A stretch of 51,923 bases of DNA. Source: an uncultured Granulosicoccaceae bacterium. Lineage in GTDB: Bacteria > Pseudomonadota > Gammaproteobacteria > Granulosicoccales > Granulosicoccaceae. The DNA lies in assembly GCA_937928685.1 (NCBI GenBank), contig CALGJU010000225.1, positions 1 to 51,923 of the forward strand, in the 5' to 3' direction. Numbering within the stretch: the first letter of the stretch is position 1; every line of letters starts with the position of its first letter. Under the pieces are notes generated by a model. It saw only the letters and a list, made by a program, of their open reading frames with translations, was not told where the DNA came from and ran no database searches. The translations under genes were made by a program, and so were the position numbers. Positions 8,059-16,735 of the stretch are shown piece by piece.

Positions 8059-10809
8059 CTATGCGATACCAAATACTCGTACCGCATCTAACACACAGCG
8101 CAGTTGGGCCAGTGCTTTTACAGACCCTTGCATGCGGGCTTTGAGGCCTTCAAGCTCTTCTTCACGCACTGAGTCATTGCGTTTGGCAAGTTGCGTCAAA
8201 CGGCTGAGTTCCGCGCCTAGCTGCGCGTTTGCCTGTTCAATAGCCTGCGTTTTTAGTGTTTCAAGCTCACTGTTGGCGATGCTCTCGGCCGATGTAATCA
8301 TTGTTTGAAGATCCTGGCGCTTTGCATCAACCAGCTGTTTGGCCAATGGTCGTTTTATCGCGTGGAAGGCTTCATTCAATTCTTCGTGGTCGAATTCTTC
8401 TGTCAGGTTGCTGCCGTCGCTCGATAGCACGACGCGTAGTAGATCACCGCTTAGAAATTGTTCCAGATTGAGAGATTTGGGGGCAGGGCAGTCAAATACG
8501 TAGTGGGCTTCCAGCAGCACACTGCCTCGCTTCAATTTTTCATTCTGCATGGCACCAACGGATACCTGGCCGAATCCGCCAGAGATGATCTGTTCCATGG
8601 CAGTTTCTACCAGCGGGTGTTCCCAGGTGAGAAACTGGACATCTTCGCGGGCCAGCGCAACGTGCCTTCTAAAAGTTACCGTGGCGCCGTCTTCGTTGAG
8701 CCCGGGAAATTCAGTGACTGCCATGTGCTCACCGGGCTTAATGATATAGGCATGGGTGGATTGATCTTCGACATCGACACCCAGGTTGTCGAGCGCCTGA
8801 TCCATGTATTTTTGTAATATATTTTCTGTATCGAACTGGTCTATTTCTGAAATCAGTTCACTTGATACGGCTTCTTTGTGGGAGCTTAGTTCCAATAGTC
8901 TGTCACGACCGGACTCTATTTTTTCACGATGCTTCTGAGCAATTACATTGGCATCGTCAACCAGTTTGTTGATGTCTTCATCGCCATTGAGGGCGTTGTC
9001 AAAACGTTCTTTTAGTTCTGCTTTAACCAGCTCACCGACCTGACAGGTTTGTTCGAATGCGTTCAGACCTTCGTGATACCAGTGTTGTAAAAAGTCATCA
9101 CGGCTTGCCTTTACATAGGGCACCAGCACTTTTATTTCCTGGCTTTGGCCGATGCGATCAAGGCGACCAATACGTTGTTCTAACAGGTCGGCATTGTCTG
9201 GAAGGTCAACCAGAATCATCTGGTGTAAAAATTGGAAGTTTCTGCCTTCACTGCCTATTTCTGAGCACAGAAGAATGGGGCTGCCGGATTCGTCATCTGC
9301 GAAGAATTCGGCCGCTCGGTCACGTTCAACGATAGACATTTCTTCATGGAAGACGGCAGCATGAATGCCGAAGCGTGTTCTGAGGGTTTCGTTTAACATT
9401 TCTACGTGGCTGACTGATTTACAGATCAGGAGTAGCTTTTCCGGAGTAATCTCGGAGATTTTATCTGCCAGCCAATCTACTAATCCGTCGGCGTCATTTA
9501 GCATGTAGGGTTCGAACTTGCGTTCAGGGAATCCAGTCACGGCACGGCGGGTGTTGCGAAACATGACACGACCAGTGCCGTGATAGTCAATCAGTGCATT
9601 GATGGTTTGATCGGTGGCGCTTAGACCTTGCTCGTCTGCGTCAGAATCCGGCGTATCGGTTGGAGCTGGTAAGTCCAGAGAGTCGACCAGCGCCTGTTGT
9701 TCGCTATTGAGTGCCTTGCCGTTTTCAATCGCGGTGGCAACATCTGCCAGAGATCGGTAATTGGCTTCCTCAGCGGTGAATTGGTCAAGCGATACAAATC
9801 TGTGTGGGTCGAGCAGTTGTAGTCGTGCGAAGTGACCTTTGTGGCCCATCTGTTCTGGGGTAGCAGTGAGTAGCATCAGTGAAGGCACGGCGGCTGCCAA
9901 TGCGGCTATGCAGTCGTAGCCTGGTGTTTCGGCGGCTTCATCCGGTGTTTCAAGGTGATGTGCTTCATCGACAATGAGGGTGTCCCAGCCGGCGTCAATC
10001 GCGTGGTCGGTGATTTTATCGTCAGATAGCAAGACCGGTAGGGTGGTAAGTACCAGTTGCCGATCAAGAAAAGGGTTGCCGTCAGTGGCGGATGGCAGTG
10101 ATTCTTCATACATTACTTCATCAATGATGCTGAATCTAAGGTTGAAGCGGCGCTTCATTTCAACCAGCCACTGATGCAATAGTGGTTCTGGAACCACTAT
10201 TAATACTCTGGATATCGCATCACGAACCAACTGGCTGTGGATGATCATACCGGATTCAATGGTTTTACCCAGGCCCACTTCGTCCGCCAACAGCACCCTG
10301 GGGTGGAGTCTTGACGATACTTCGTTGGCAATATAGAGCTGGTGCGGAATCAGATCGACGCGGGCGCCGCACAAACCGTGCACCGGGGAGCGGGCAAGTC
10401 GCTGTTGGATTTCGCGAGTGGTCAGGCGAATGTGATAGCGGCGCTCTTTATCAAATTGGCCGTTGAACAATTTGTCAGAAGGTCGATTGAACTGCATGAA
10501 ATTATCAAGCTGGGTCTCACTCAGGGTGGCATTTGACCCGTCATCGCTTACGCCGTGATAGGCCAGCAGACCGTCAATTTCCTCTACTTCGTTGACAATG
10601 AGAGTTGTCTCGTCGGCGGCGCGAATGCGATCACCGGCACCAAATTGAACTCTGGTCAGTGGTGCGGTTTCAGTGGCGTAAGTTCTGATTTCGCCACTTG
10701 CCATGTATACGATCGTGACGAGACGGTGTTCGGTTTTTAGGATGGTGCCGAGGCCAAGATCACTTTCGGTGTCGCTGATCCAGCGTTGTCCGGGTATAAA
10801 ACTGTGCAT
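8059..10809 (-). CDS. rapA: RNA polymerase-associated SNF2-type ATPase RapA
   Basis: 916 residues against 968 in E. coli RapA (HepA). RapA binds RNA polymerase and promotes its recycling after termination by Swi2/Snf2 ATPase action. The N-terminal FIPGQRWISDTESDLGLGT matches the RapA Tudor-like region. Walker A is DEVGLGKT (Lys182), the DEAH box begins at Asp281 (VDEAHHLE), followed by LLTATPEQMG, and the C-terminal helicase half has SEIGSEGRNFQF and QRIGRLDRIGQ. The C-terminal region ends in helical segments as in the family. There is no clear ribosome-binding site. It is monocistronic, flanked by more than 280 bp on both sides. Confidence 0.95.
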   Translation of the reverse strand: MHSFIPGQRWISDTESDLGLGTILKTEHRLVTIVYMASGEIRTYATETAPLTRVQFGAGDRIRAADETTLIVNEVEEIDGLLAYHGVSDDGSNATLSETQLDNFMQFNRPSDKLFNGQFDKERRYHIRLTTREIQQRLARSPVHGLCGARVDLIPHQLYIANEVSSRLHPRVLLADEVGLGKTIESGMIIHSQLVRDAISRVLIVVPEPLLHQWLVEMKRRFNLRFSIIDEVMYEESLPSATDGNPFLDRQLVLTTLPVLLSDDKITDHAIDAGWDTLIVDEAHHLETPDEAAETPGYDCIAALAAAVPSLMLLTATPEQMGHKGHFARLQLLDPHRFVSLDQFTAEEANYRSLADVATAIENGKALNSEQQALVDSLDLPAPTDTPDSDADEQGLSATDQTINALIDYHGTGRVMFRNTRRAVTGFPERKFEPYMLNDADGLVDWLADKISEITPEKLLLICKSVSHVEMLNETLRTRFGIHAAVFHEEMSIVERDRAAEFFADDESGSPILLCSEIGSEGRNFQFLHQMILVDLPDNADLLEQRIGRLDRIGQSQEIKVLVPYVKASRDDFLQHWYHEGLNAFEQTCQVGELVKAELKERFDNALNGDEDINKLVDDANVIAQKHREKIESGRDRLLELSSHKEAVSSELISEIDQFDTENILQKYMDQALDNLGVDVEDQSTHAYIIKPGEHMAVTEFPGLNEDGATVTFRRHVALAREDVQFLTWEHPLVETAMEQIISGGFGQVSVGAMQNEKLKRGSVLLEAHYVFDCPAPKSLNLEQFLSGDLLRVVLSSDGSNLTEEFDHEELNEAFHAIKRPLAKQLVDAKRQDLQTMITSAESIANSELETLKTQAIEQANAQLGAELSRLTQLAKRNDSVREEELEGLKARMQGSVKALAQLRCVLDAVRVFGIA

Positions 10810-11093
10810 TTATATTTTAGTTTTTTTTGCTGGGGGAGAGTGGTTCAATCTGAGCCTCAAGTCTAATCGTTAACGCGCTAGCTTTCCATTTGCAATACAG
10901 AATTTACCCGTCGATGTACGGTAACTAAAGACGTTGAATTAGCAGAGAATGCCGTAGGTGATCACTGCTACCAGCCGGAACGCATTGAAATTCCTCCCGG
11001 TTTGCCCGGCCTAAAGAGCGTCCCTGCTTTTTATCATCGGCCAGGTGGATTTTTCGATTTTTTGTCCGCTCCTCCCATTCCATAGATCGCCCT
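10810..11093. other. intergenic region upstream of rapA
   Basis: No gene recognised; a 94-codon open frame on the - strand starts inside matB and has no family features. It presumably carries the rapA promoter, but I see no clear -35/-10 pair. Confidence 0.4.
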
Positions 11094-11117
11094 GAAAAAA
11101 TCGGCAACTTGTTGCCG
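11094..11117 (-). terminator. rho-independent terminator after matB
   Basis: On the - strand CGGCAAC and GTTGCCG (11102-11117) form a tight hairpin followed by ATTTTTT (11095-11101 as A-run on +). It lies just downstream of the matB stop codon. Confidence 0.85.
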
Positions 11118-11123
11118 GGTGAA

Positions 11124-12635
11124 TTAAGAAAAACTGTCTGCGACCTGATCTCTGAGAACGTTTTTCTGTACCTTGCCCATGGTGTTGCGAGGCAACTTTT
11201 CCAGAACAATGTACTTCTTAGGTTGTTTGAATTTAGCCAGGGTGGTGGCTACTTCGATTTTCACGGCTTCAATATCGATTGTTTGTCCGTTGTGGGCGAC
11301 GAGAATAGCTACCACGCCTTCTCCGAAGTCCGGATGTGGGGCTGCGACAACCGCTGATTCTACTACTCCTGCCTGCTCATCCAGCACCAGTTCAATCTCT
11401 TTGGGGTAAATATTGAATCCACCTGAAATAATTAAGTCTTTGTCTCGACCCACAATATGAATGTAGCCGTCGGCATCCTGCTTGGCGAGATCACCGGTGA
11501 TGAAGAAACCATCGGGGGTAAATTCCAGAGCGGTTTTTTCTGGCATCTGCCAATAGCCATTGAAGACATTTTCTCCACGGACTTGCAGCACGCCAATGTC
11601 ATCGGTGCCTGTCATGGCGCCGCTTTCCGGGTCGACAATTCGTGTTTCGACTCCGGGAAGTGCAAAGCCGACGGTGCCTGCTCGCCGTTCACCGCTGTAT
11701 GGATTCGAGGTATTCATATTGGTTTCTGTCATGCCGTAGCGCTCCAGGATGCGCTGTCCGGTGAGTGACTCAAACGATTCGTGGGTTTCTGCAAGCAATG
11801 GCGCGCTGCCGGAAATAAACAACCGCATGTGGCTCACCAGCTCCTTTGTCAATCGACCGTCTGCCAACAATCGCGTGTAAAAAGTTGGTACGCCCATCAT
11901 CATGGTCGACTGTGGCAGGTAATTGACAAAGTCATCAGTATTAAACGACGGCAGAAAGATACAACTTGCCCCCGCCAACAGGGTGGTATTGGTAGCGACG
12001 AACAGACCGTGCGTGTGATAGATCGGCAATCCGTGGAGCAACACGTCAGAGTCGCTTATCTGCCAATAATCCACCAGAGTGACAGTGTTTGACAGTAGGT
12101 TCCGGTGTGTCAGCATCGCGCCTTTTGAGCGGCCAGTGGTGCCGGAGGTATAGAGAATAGCGGCAAGATCATCCGCACCACGGGGTTCTATATGTTTTGT
12201 CGGTGCCAGCGCGCTCGCTTGCTGATGAAAACTGCCGCTACCGTCGGCATTTAATGTAGCCAGTTGACAGCTATTGGCGTCGGCGATGGGTTGTAGAGCG
12301 TCTCTGTTGGCGTCATCACATACCAGAATCACGGGTTTTGCATCAGTAACGAAATATTCCACTTCTGAAGCGGTGTAGGCGGTATTCAAGGGAAGAAAAA
12401 TGCAGCCGCGCTGTAGACACCCGGCGTACAGCGCGATGGCCTCAGCAGACTTGTGTACCTGCACGGCGACCCTGTCTCCGGCTTTTGCCCCTATCGCAGA
12501 AAGCTGTGCGGCATATTGTGCTGCCAGTTTGATCAGATCCTGATAGCGCAGAGCTTCCTGATCTTTGAGTAGCAGTAATGGCTTATCGTTTGTTTGGTGC
12601 GGCGCGAGCAGCGCGTCGTAGAGCACATTGGCCAT
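11124..12635 (-). CDS. matB: malonyl-CoA synthetase (acyl-CoA synthetase family)
   Basis: 503 residues, adenylate-forming enzyme. MatB converts malonate, ATP and CoA to malonyl-CoA. The phosphate-binding loop is LYTSGTTGRSKGAML, the A5 motif ERYGMTETNMNTSNPYSGE is the form typical of MatB rather than general acyl-CoA ligases, and ITGDLAKQDADGYIHIVGR, SGGFNIYPKEIE and the C-terminal catalytic lysine in LPRNTMGKVQKN are all present. There is no malonyl-CoA decarboxylase (MatA) gene or malonate transporter next to it, so the role may be supply of malonyl-CoA from free malonate. Single cistron with its own terminator. Confidence 0.93.
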   Translation of the reverse strand: MANVLYDALLAPHQTNDKPLLLLKDQEALRYQDLIKLAAQYAAQLSAIGAKAGDRVAVQVHKSAEAIALYAGCLQRGCIFLPLNTAYTASEVEYFVTDAKPVILVCDDANRDALQPIADANSCQLATLNADGSGSFHQQASALAPTKHIEPRGADDLAAILYTSGTTGRSKGAMLTHRNLLSNTVTLVDYWQISDSDVLLHGLPIYHTHGLFVATNTTLLAGASCIFLPSFNTDDFVNYLPQSTMMMGVPTFYTRLLADGRLTKELVSHMRLFISGSAPLLAETHESFESLTGQRILERYGMTETNMNTSNPYSGERRAGTVGFALPGVETRIVDPESGAMTGTDDIGVLQVRGENVFNGYWQMPEKTALEFTPDGFFITGDLAKQDADGYIHIVGRDKDLIISGGFNIYPKEIELVLDEQAGVVESAVVAAPHPDFGEGVVAILVAHNGQTIDIEAVKIEVATTLAKFKQPKKYIVLEKLPRNTMGKVQKNVLRDQVADSFS

Positions 12636-13307
12636 AGGGTGAGTCAGCCTCGCAAAGTCTTTTGACAGCGTAGTGGTGGAAGTTTGAGGCTTAGGAAGGT
12701 AACAGGCTTTTGCAGTGGGTTGAAGTACTGAGTGCCGGTTTTTTGGCTGCGGAAGCTCAGCCGTCGGGATGAGAGCTTCCGGTATTCAGGTGAATTGAAT
12801 GCGCCGTTAGGAGTTTATCGTGCTGAAGCAAAGTAACAAATGAGAGTGCCCAATTAGATTGATGATCTTCTTGAGATAATGGCTAAGCACAACATTGAAA
12901 CGGTAACACAGGCTAGTACGGTCATGAAAATCTCCAGATTGAATAAGAACGCTTGCTAAGTGGGCGAACTATAAACCATTGGACTTCTCAAGGTCCGTGC
13001 AATGGGCGCTAAGTTGCTGTTGTTTGCATTTCCAGTTTTGGTTTCAATGCAAGTAGACGTTGGCTTCATTATATTGAATACCACGTCTCACTTTCTTGCC
13101 CATATCGATCAAGTTGTGCTCTATTTCGATGCGTAGTTTTCCGCTTTTTACCAAGACAGTGTTACACGGTTCTCAAGCGTTGGTATTTACCTGTCGTTAT
13201 GTGAGTATCAGCGTGGCATTTGGTCTGCGAACTGCAATGTAGACGCTGTCAGTCGGGAGCTATAGCCGGCTATCGATACGTTCCAACACACATTAATAGG
13301 TAACAAC
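12636..13307. other. intergenic region matB / coiled-coil gene
   Basis: A divergent gap of about 670 bp, long for this window. It holds a 9-bp inverted repeat (CGGAAGCTC 12750-12758, GAGCTTCCG 12773-12781) with T residues on the wrong side for a terminator, and a small open frame with a good ribosome-binding site (12854-12925, -). Promoters for matB and the coiled-coil gene must lie here but were not resolved. Confidence 0.5.
12854..12925 (-). CDS. possible 23-residue single-span membrane protein
   Basis: The frame starts ATG and is preceded by GGAGA at ideal spacing (GGAGATTTTC before ATG). It encodes MTVLACVTVSMLCLAIIS followed by a short basic tail (RRSSI): one hydrophobic segment with positive charges after it. 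It is too short for standard gene callers. Its first 17 residues resemble the small frame at 23344-23436 (MTVLNCIAISIICLVIM): 9 identical, the rest mostly conservative. A -10-like TATAGT lies about 45 bases upstream. Expression is unproven; the shared sequence and the ribosome-binding site are the only support. Confidence 0.45.
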   Translation of the reverse strand: MTVLACVTVSMLCLAIISRRSSI

Positions 13308-14003
13308 ATGCACGCACGATTGACTGTTAATCAAAGACACAAGATTGAAAAAGATGTATCCACACTGGTAGCTAGCCTGAGTGAAGCGATCAGTTGCGGT
13401 GATGGTCGAATTAGCGATCTCGAAAAACAGCTTGAAGCAAGTAAATCTGCATTGGCCGATTCAAAGGTTGAAGCGACCCGTGCCGAGCAGGCAAACAAAG
13501 ACTTAGAAGCGCGTTTGGCTGCTGCACGTGATGAATTGAATACTCGTGATACTGATCTTAAAGTTCAGCGTCTTGAGATGAAAAATCTGGCATCTGAAAA
13601 TCAGGAGCTGCAAAAGCGATTGGCAGGCACTGACGCTGAAATTAAAAAGCTTCAAGAGCAACTGGCAGCGGCTAAGTCAGAATCAGAAGCAGGACGTCGT
13701 GATGGTGATGCGCAGCAGCGTGAAATTGTAGAGCTACATGAAGTCATCACTACGTATGAAATGAGTGATGCTGAGCTTCGTGAGCGAATCATAGCACTTG
13801 AGAAGTCACTGGTGACTGAGCGTCAGAGAGCTGGCCAGGAACTGATGAGCCGTATTCTTGAGCTTGAGTCAATGCTTGAAGTTGAGCGCCGTCGGGTCGA
13901 AGATCTTCCGGAAATGACATCTGTCTCAACTATCCGTACTACAGCGAAAGCCGCAAACTCTGTAACAAAGACTAAGCGCACGCTAAATAAGAAACTTGGC
14001 TAG
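13308..14003 (+). CDS. coiled-coil protein of unknown function
   Basis: 231 residues, no signal peptide, membrane segment or recognised domain. From about residue 30 to 200 the sequence is almost continuous charged heptad repeat (for example SDLEKQLEASKSALADSKVE and ENQELQKRLAGTDAEIKKLQ), so a long parallel coiled coil is predicted. The C-terminal tail (TTAKAANSVTKTKRTLNKKLG) is basic and Thr/Ser-rich, which could bind nucleic acid or membrane, but this is a guess. TAGGT precedes the ATG at 7 nt. It is monocistronic with a strong terminator right after it. Function unknown; cytoskeletal or scaffold roles are possible. Confidence 0.75.
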   Translation: MHARLTVNQRHKIEKDVSTLVASLSEAISCGDGRISDLEKQLEASKSALADSKVEATRAEQANKDLEARLAAARDELNTRDTDLKVQRLEMKNLASENQELQKRLAGTDAEIKKLQEQLAAAKSESEAGRRDGDAQQREIVELHEVITTYEMSDAELRERIIALEKSLVTERQRAGQELMSRILELESMLEVERRRVEDLPEMTSVSTIRTTAKAANSVTKTKRTLNKKLG

Positions 14004-14032
14004 CATGTAGTCTGTTACTTAAATGTGTTGAT

Positions 14033-14062
14033 AAATATCCCGCAGTCTGCGGGATATTTTTA
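14033..14062 (+). terminator. rho-independent terminator after coiled-coil gene
   Basis: A perfect 12-bp stem (AAATATCCCGCA 14033-14044, TGCGGGATATTT 14048-14059) with a GTC loop is followed by further T residues. Confidence 0.92.
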
Positions 14063-14343
14063 CTTTAACTAACATAAGTAAGTGCAAATAATATGAGTAA
14101 GTGCGCCTGCCAGGACAGGAGTGCAATGTTCCTGACTGTATGTTATTCGCCATTTTTTTTGCAACTTACCTAACGAGTCGAGCACTGCCGACAAGCTGTT
14201 TACTTTATTGAAGTTGCTTTTTTGAAGTTGCTTTTTTTGAAGTCGATAGTCTGGTGGTGACTAAAAATTCTGGCATTGGTTGTACATTGTTGTAACGAGC
14301 AGCTGCCTGTTCGAATGCCAGCTGTGCAATGCGGTTATTTGAA
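14063..14343. other. intergenic region between two converging terminators
   Basis: No gene. It contains two copies of AGTAAGTGC (near 14080-14110) and the 14-bp tandem duplication at 14208-14243. A 15-codon frame after CAGGAG (ATG near 14125) is too short to support. Confidence 0.5.
14208..14243. repeat. short tandem duplication, 14-15 bp unit, 2.5 copies
   Basis: TTGAAGTTGCTTTT occurs at 14208-14221 and 14222-14235, and a partial third copy (TTGAAGT) follows after a T-run. Confidence 0.85.
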
Positions 14344-14374
14344 CAAAAAAATAGCCGGCACAGTGGCCGGCTAT
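14344..14374 (-). terminator. rho-independent terminator after GH12 gene
   Basis: The stem ATAGCCGGC (14351-14359) pairs with GCCGGCTAT (14366-14374), 9 bp perfect with a 6-nt loop; on the - strand it runs into seven U (A-run 14344-14350 on +). Confidence 0.93.
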
Positions 14375-14398
14375 AACTATTACCTGGGTAGTGGTCTT

Positions 14399-16069
14399 TT
14401 AGCGACTCTGGGTAATAGTCCAGTCGTAGATATTGATGTTACCGGCACCCCAGAAGATCTCTGTTCCAACGATGATGTTGGCAACACACCAGTTGTCCTG
14501 GATCTGAACTGAATTGCTGCGTGCGCCAAATCTTTCACGAACTACGTGTGCATTTTCACGTGCCCAATCGGTGAAATCGTTCCAGTAGATCGTGCCTGTG
14601 GTCTGTGGATTTTGCGCGACGAATGCGATGTAGCGGGGGTCTGCACCTTTGGTATAAACCTTAAACGCTTCACCACGGATATTGAGGTCGGCAACAAAAT
14701 CATTGGGACCAGCTGGCAGCCTTTCCGCACCGGCGTCAAGCCATACCATCACTTCGTAGACGTGATTTGAACCACCGTTGCGAGTCACAATGCCTTCTGA
14801 ACAGTTGCCTGCGGCATCGGCGTTGTATAGGAAAGATTCGATAGCAACATTACGCTCACCGGAGATGGTTGTACCATTCGGGAATCGAGCATTGTTCGAA
14901 GCATCAACCGTGCGGGAGTCGCCGTACTGTGGGCCATCGTATGAGTAGTCAATGCGAATGTTAGGCATGGTATCCATACGAACCGGAAAGCCAGTGACTG
15001 ATTTTGGCGCGCTTGTGCGGAATTCATCTTTTACACCGTAGATCAATTCCGGGTATGAGCGTACATAGTAGTCACCTGAAGGGTTCGGGTTGCCGTTGAT
15101 ACCGGTGCGACCAGGACCCCAATCGTATGTCCAGCCGGCTAGTGAGCCGTTGGTGTTCGTGTTTATGCACTGTTCCCATTCATAACCTTCAAAAGCACGC
15201 CATGGACGCCATGCGTTGTTGTGTAGTATGAAGTCACCTACCCGGGTATCACCAAAGTTGTTTTGGTTACTCGCGGTAGTACAAAGGCTGCGAGTAGAAT
15301 CTGATGCAAGTGACGATACTCGTAGAATGTCTCCACCTGCATTGTCAGAGGCAAAGTCTCCAGCGTCAGTATTCACAGCGCCTTGAGTGCTTTCACCGCC
15401 ATCTGAAGTTCCACTGGCTGCATCGTCTGCTATCTGGCCACCATCTGAGCTACCACTGGCCGCATCGTCAGCTACCTGACCACCGTCTGAAGTACCGCTT
15501 GCTGCGTCGTCTGCTACCTGACCGCCATCTGAAGTGCCACTTGCTGCGTCGTCAGCTACCTGGCCACCATCTGAAGTGCCACTTGCTGCGTCATCTGCAA
15601 TTGGTGTGTTATCTGAGTTATCGTTGCCTGTGTCTTCATTGACCTGGCCACCGTCGGATGTGCTGCTGCCGGCGTCGTCACTTATTACGTTTTCAACGGG
15701 CTTTGCATCGTCACCTGGCTTTACATCGTCATTGGTGTCATCAAGTTCGTCGGAGTCGAAGTCGTACTTATCTCCGTTCTCGTTGCTTGTGCCATCGGTG
15801 GTATCAGTACCGTTGTTGACGACAACAGTCATTGTTTCACCACCGTCCGAAGAGCTGCTTCCAGCATCGTCACTTATGGGTGTTTGTACGTTGACAGGGG
15901 TGTCGTTTGATACAGGTGTTTCACTAACGCCTGACGTGTTAGTTTCGACGACTGAAGTATCGTTGTCTGCCGCTGTGTCGATGCTGTTGTCATCATTCAG
16001 AGTGAGTGACTTTCCGTCACATGCGCTCAACGACAAGATGATAACGCTCGCCAGTAATGTTCTTTGCAT
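14399..16069 (-). CDS. surface lipoprotein with GH12 endoglucanase domain and Asp/Ser-rich repeat linker
   Basis: 556 residues. The signal peptide ends in a lipobox, LSLSAC, with Cys17 as the lipidated residue. Residues 18-245 are acidic, low-complexity and repetitive, including five tandem copies of a 14-residue unit (ADDAASGTSDGGQV type, 158-225) and earlier single units. The C-terminal 300 residues match glycoside hydrolase family 12: LAGWTYDWG, YPELIYG, the nucleophile in YEVMVWL (Glu439) and the acid/base in VGTEIFWG (Glu537). GH12 enzymes cleave beta-1,4-glucan, mixed-linkage glucan or xyloglucan with retention. Lipid anchor plus long spacer suggests display on the outer membrane. AAGGA lies 8 nt before the ATG. 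No neighbouring cellulase or transporter genes. Family confidence is good; exact substrate unknown. Confidence 0.85.
   Translation of the reverse strand: MQRTLLASVIILSLSACDGKSLTLNDDNSIDTAADNDTSVVETNTSGVSETPVSNDTPVNVQTPISDDAGSSSSDGGETMTVVVNNGTDTTDGTSNENGDKYDFDSDELDDTNDDVKPGDDAKPVENVISDDAGSSTSDGGQVNEDTGNDNSDNTPIADDAASGTSDGGQVADDAASGTSDGGQVADDAASGTSDGGQVADDAASGSSDGGQIADDAASGTSDGGESTQGAVNTDAGDFASDNAGGDILRVSSLASDSTRSLCTTASNQNNFGDTRVGDFILHNNAWRPWRAFEGYEWEQCINTNTNGSLAGWTYDWGPGRTGINGNPNPSGDYYVRSYPELIYGVKDEFRTSAPKSVTGFPVRMDTMPNIRIDYSYDGPQYGDSRTVDASNNARFPNGTTISGERNVAIESFLYNADAAGNCSEGIVTRNGGSNHVYEVMVWLDAGAERLPAGPNDFVADLNIRGEAFKVYTKGADPRYIAFVAQNPQTTGTIYWNDFTDWARENAHVVRERFGARSNSVQIQDNWCVANIIVGTEIFWGAGNINIYDWTITQSR
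15395..15598. repeat. 42-bp coding tandem repeat inside the GH12 lipoprotein gene
   Basis: Five near-identical units of 14 codons encode ADDAASGTSDGGQ plus a variable residue. Near-identity at DNA level suggests recent expansion or contraction by slippage or recombination. Confidence 0.85.
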
Positions 16070-16099
16070 TGCAGTCGTCCTTATTTAATTCTTGACAGG

Positions 16100-16109
16100 T
16101 TTGTGAAAT
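16100..16109. promoter_or_regulatory. half-site TTTGTGAAAT upstream of GH12 gene
   Basis: The same 10-mer that forms each arm of the palindrome at 16260-16281 occurs once here, about 30 bp upstream of the GH12 start codon. This placement would allow repression or looping with the distal site. Confidence 0.4.
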
Positions 16110-16259
16110 CGCCAAGACGTTTAAGATGGCGGGTTCATATGGTGTGGCCGAGTGTACTAATTTGGTCTCTGTGATGATGTGTATTACGTATCAGTCTTGA
16201 TACAAATGGGCGTGAATATCGGGAGTGTTATCGGGTTTTGTGATCGGGGTCTAGTTTTT

Positions 16260-16281
16260 TTTGTGAAATGGATTTCACAAA
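16260..16281. promoter_or_regulatory. perfect palindrome, arms TTTGTGAAAT with GG spacer
   Basis: The 10-bp arms are exact reverse complements separated by GG, about 190 bp upstream of the GH12 start. The TGTGA/TCACA spacing is 8 rather than the 6 of CRP sites, so it is more likely the site of another dimeric regulator. Confidence 0.5.
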
Positions 16282-16352
16282 CTGGGTTCTTGTTTGGTCT
16301 TATCTGAAATTACCCGCGGCGGTTGCGATAAAACGCTGAAATCAAGAGATTG

Positions 16353-16372
16353 CATTGACTGATCAGTCAATG
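16353..16372. promoter_or_regulatory. 20-bp perfect palindrome centred on TGATCA
   Basis: CATTGACTGA followed directly by its reverse complement. TTGACTGATCAGTCAA-type palindromes are typical of TetR-family operators, but no TetR gene lies in the window. It could control a transcript in either direction. Confidence 0.45.
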
Positions 16373-16383
16373 GCGTCTCCACT

Positions 16384-16622
16384 AGCCTGCATTATTCACA
16401 AGGCGACCAGTGAAATAGGCGCTAAGTCTTTATATGCAGTGTATTAAGGCGATAAACGAATTATTTCGATTTAGCAGTGTGTCTATTCGACACCAGAGAA
16501 AATCTCGAGTCACATCTCAGCCGATCCGCATCGCTAGTGGTGGGCCACTCTTCTCAGGCGAGCAGCTGACCGGTTTAGCGAGATTTCCTCTGACTGCTGA
16601 ATCCTCATGAATAATGCAGGCT
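16384..16622. repeat. 15-bp perfect inverted repeat, arms 209 bp apart
   Basis: AGCCTGCATTATTCA at 16384-16398 has its exact reverse complement at 16608-16622. Weaker similarity continues beyond the arms (AGTGAAATAGGCGCTAAG against AGAGGAAATCTCGCTAAA). It may be a decayed mobile element or a large foldback. Confidence 0.5.
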
Positions 16623-16735
16623 GATATTTGCGAGGTGCTAGCCAGGAGCCAGGCAGAATTGCCAGAAGTGATTAGCGATGGAGCAGCAAGACCAGACAAG
16701 CCTTTAATAAGAGTAAGCTTGTTGGTGGGTTAGAG

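Noticed and set aside
10925-11209. 94-codon - strand frame downstream of and overlapping matB
   Set aside because: It overlaps matB in another frame and runs through the matB terminator.
14125-14172. 15-codon frame after CAGGAG
   Set aside because: Too short, not clearly membrane-like, and no related copy in the window.
15534-16088. 184-codon + strand frame opposite the GH12 lipoprotein
   Set aside because: It is antisense to the repeat linker; its Ser/Leu/Pro-rich repeats are simply the complement of the Asp/Ser/Gly repeats.
16260-16281. CRP binding site
   Set aside because: TGTGA and TCACA are 8 rather than 6 bp apart, so it does not fit CRP geometry.
16517-16699. 60-codon - strand frame in the palindrome region
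   Set aside because: No ribosome-binding site or domain; it crosses the inverted-repeat arm. It is more likely chance or a remnant.
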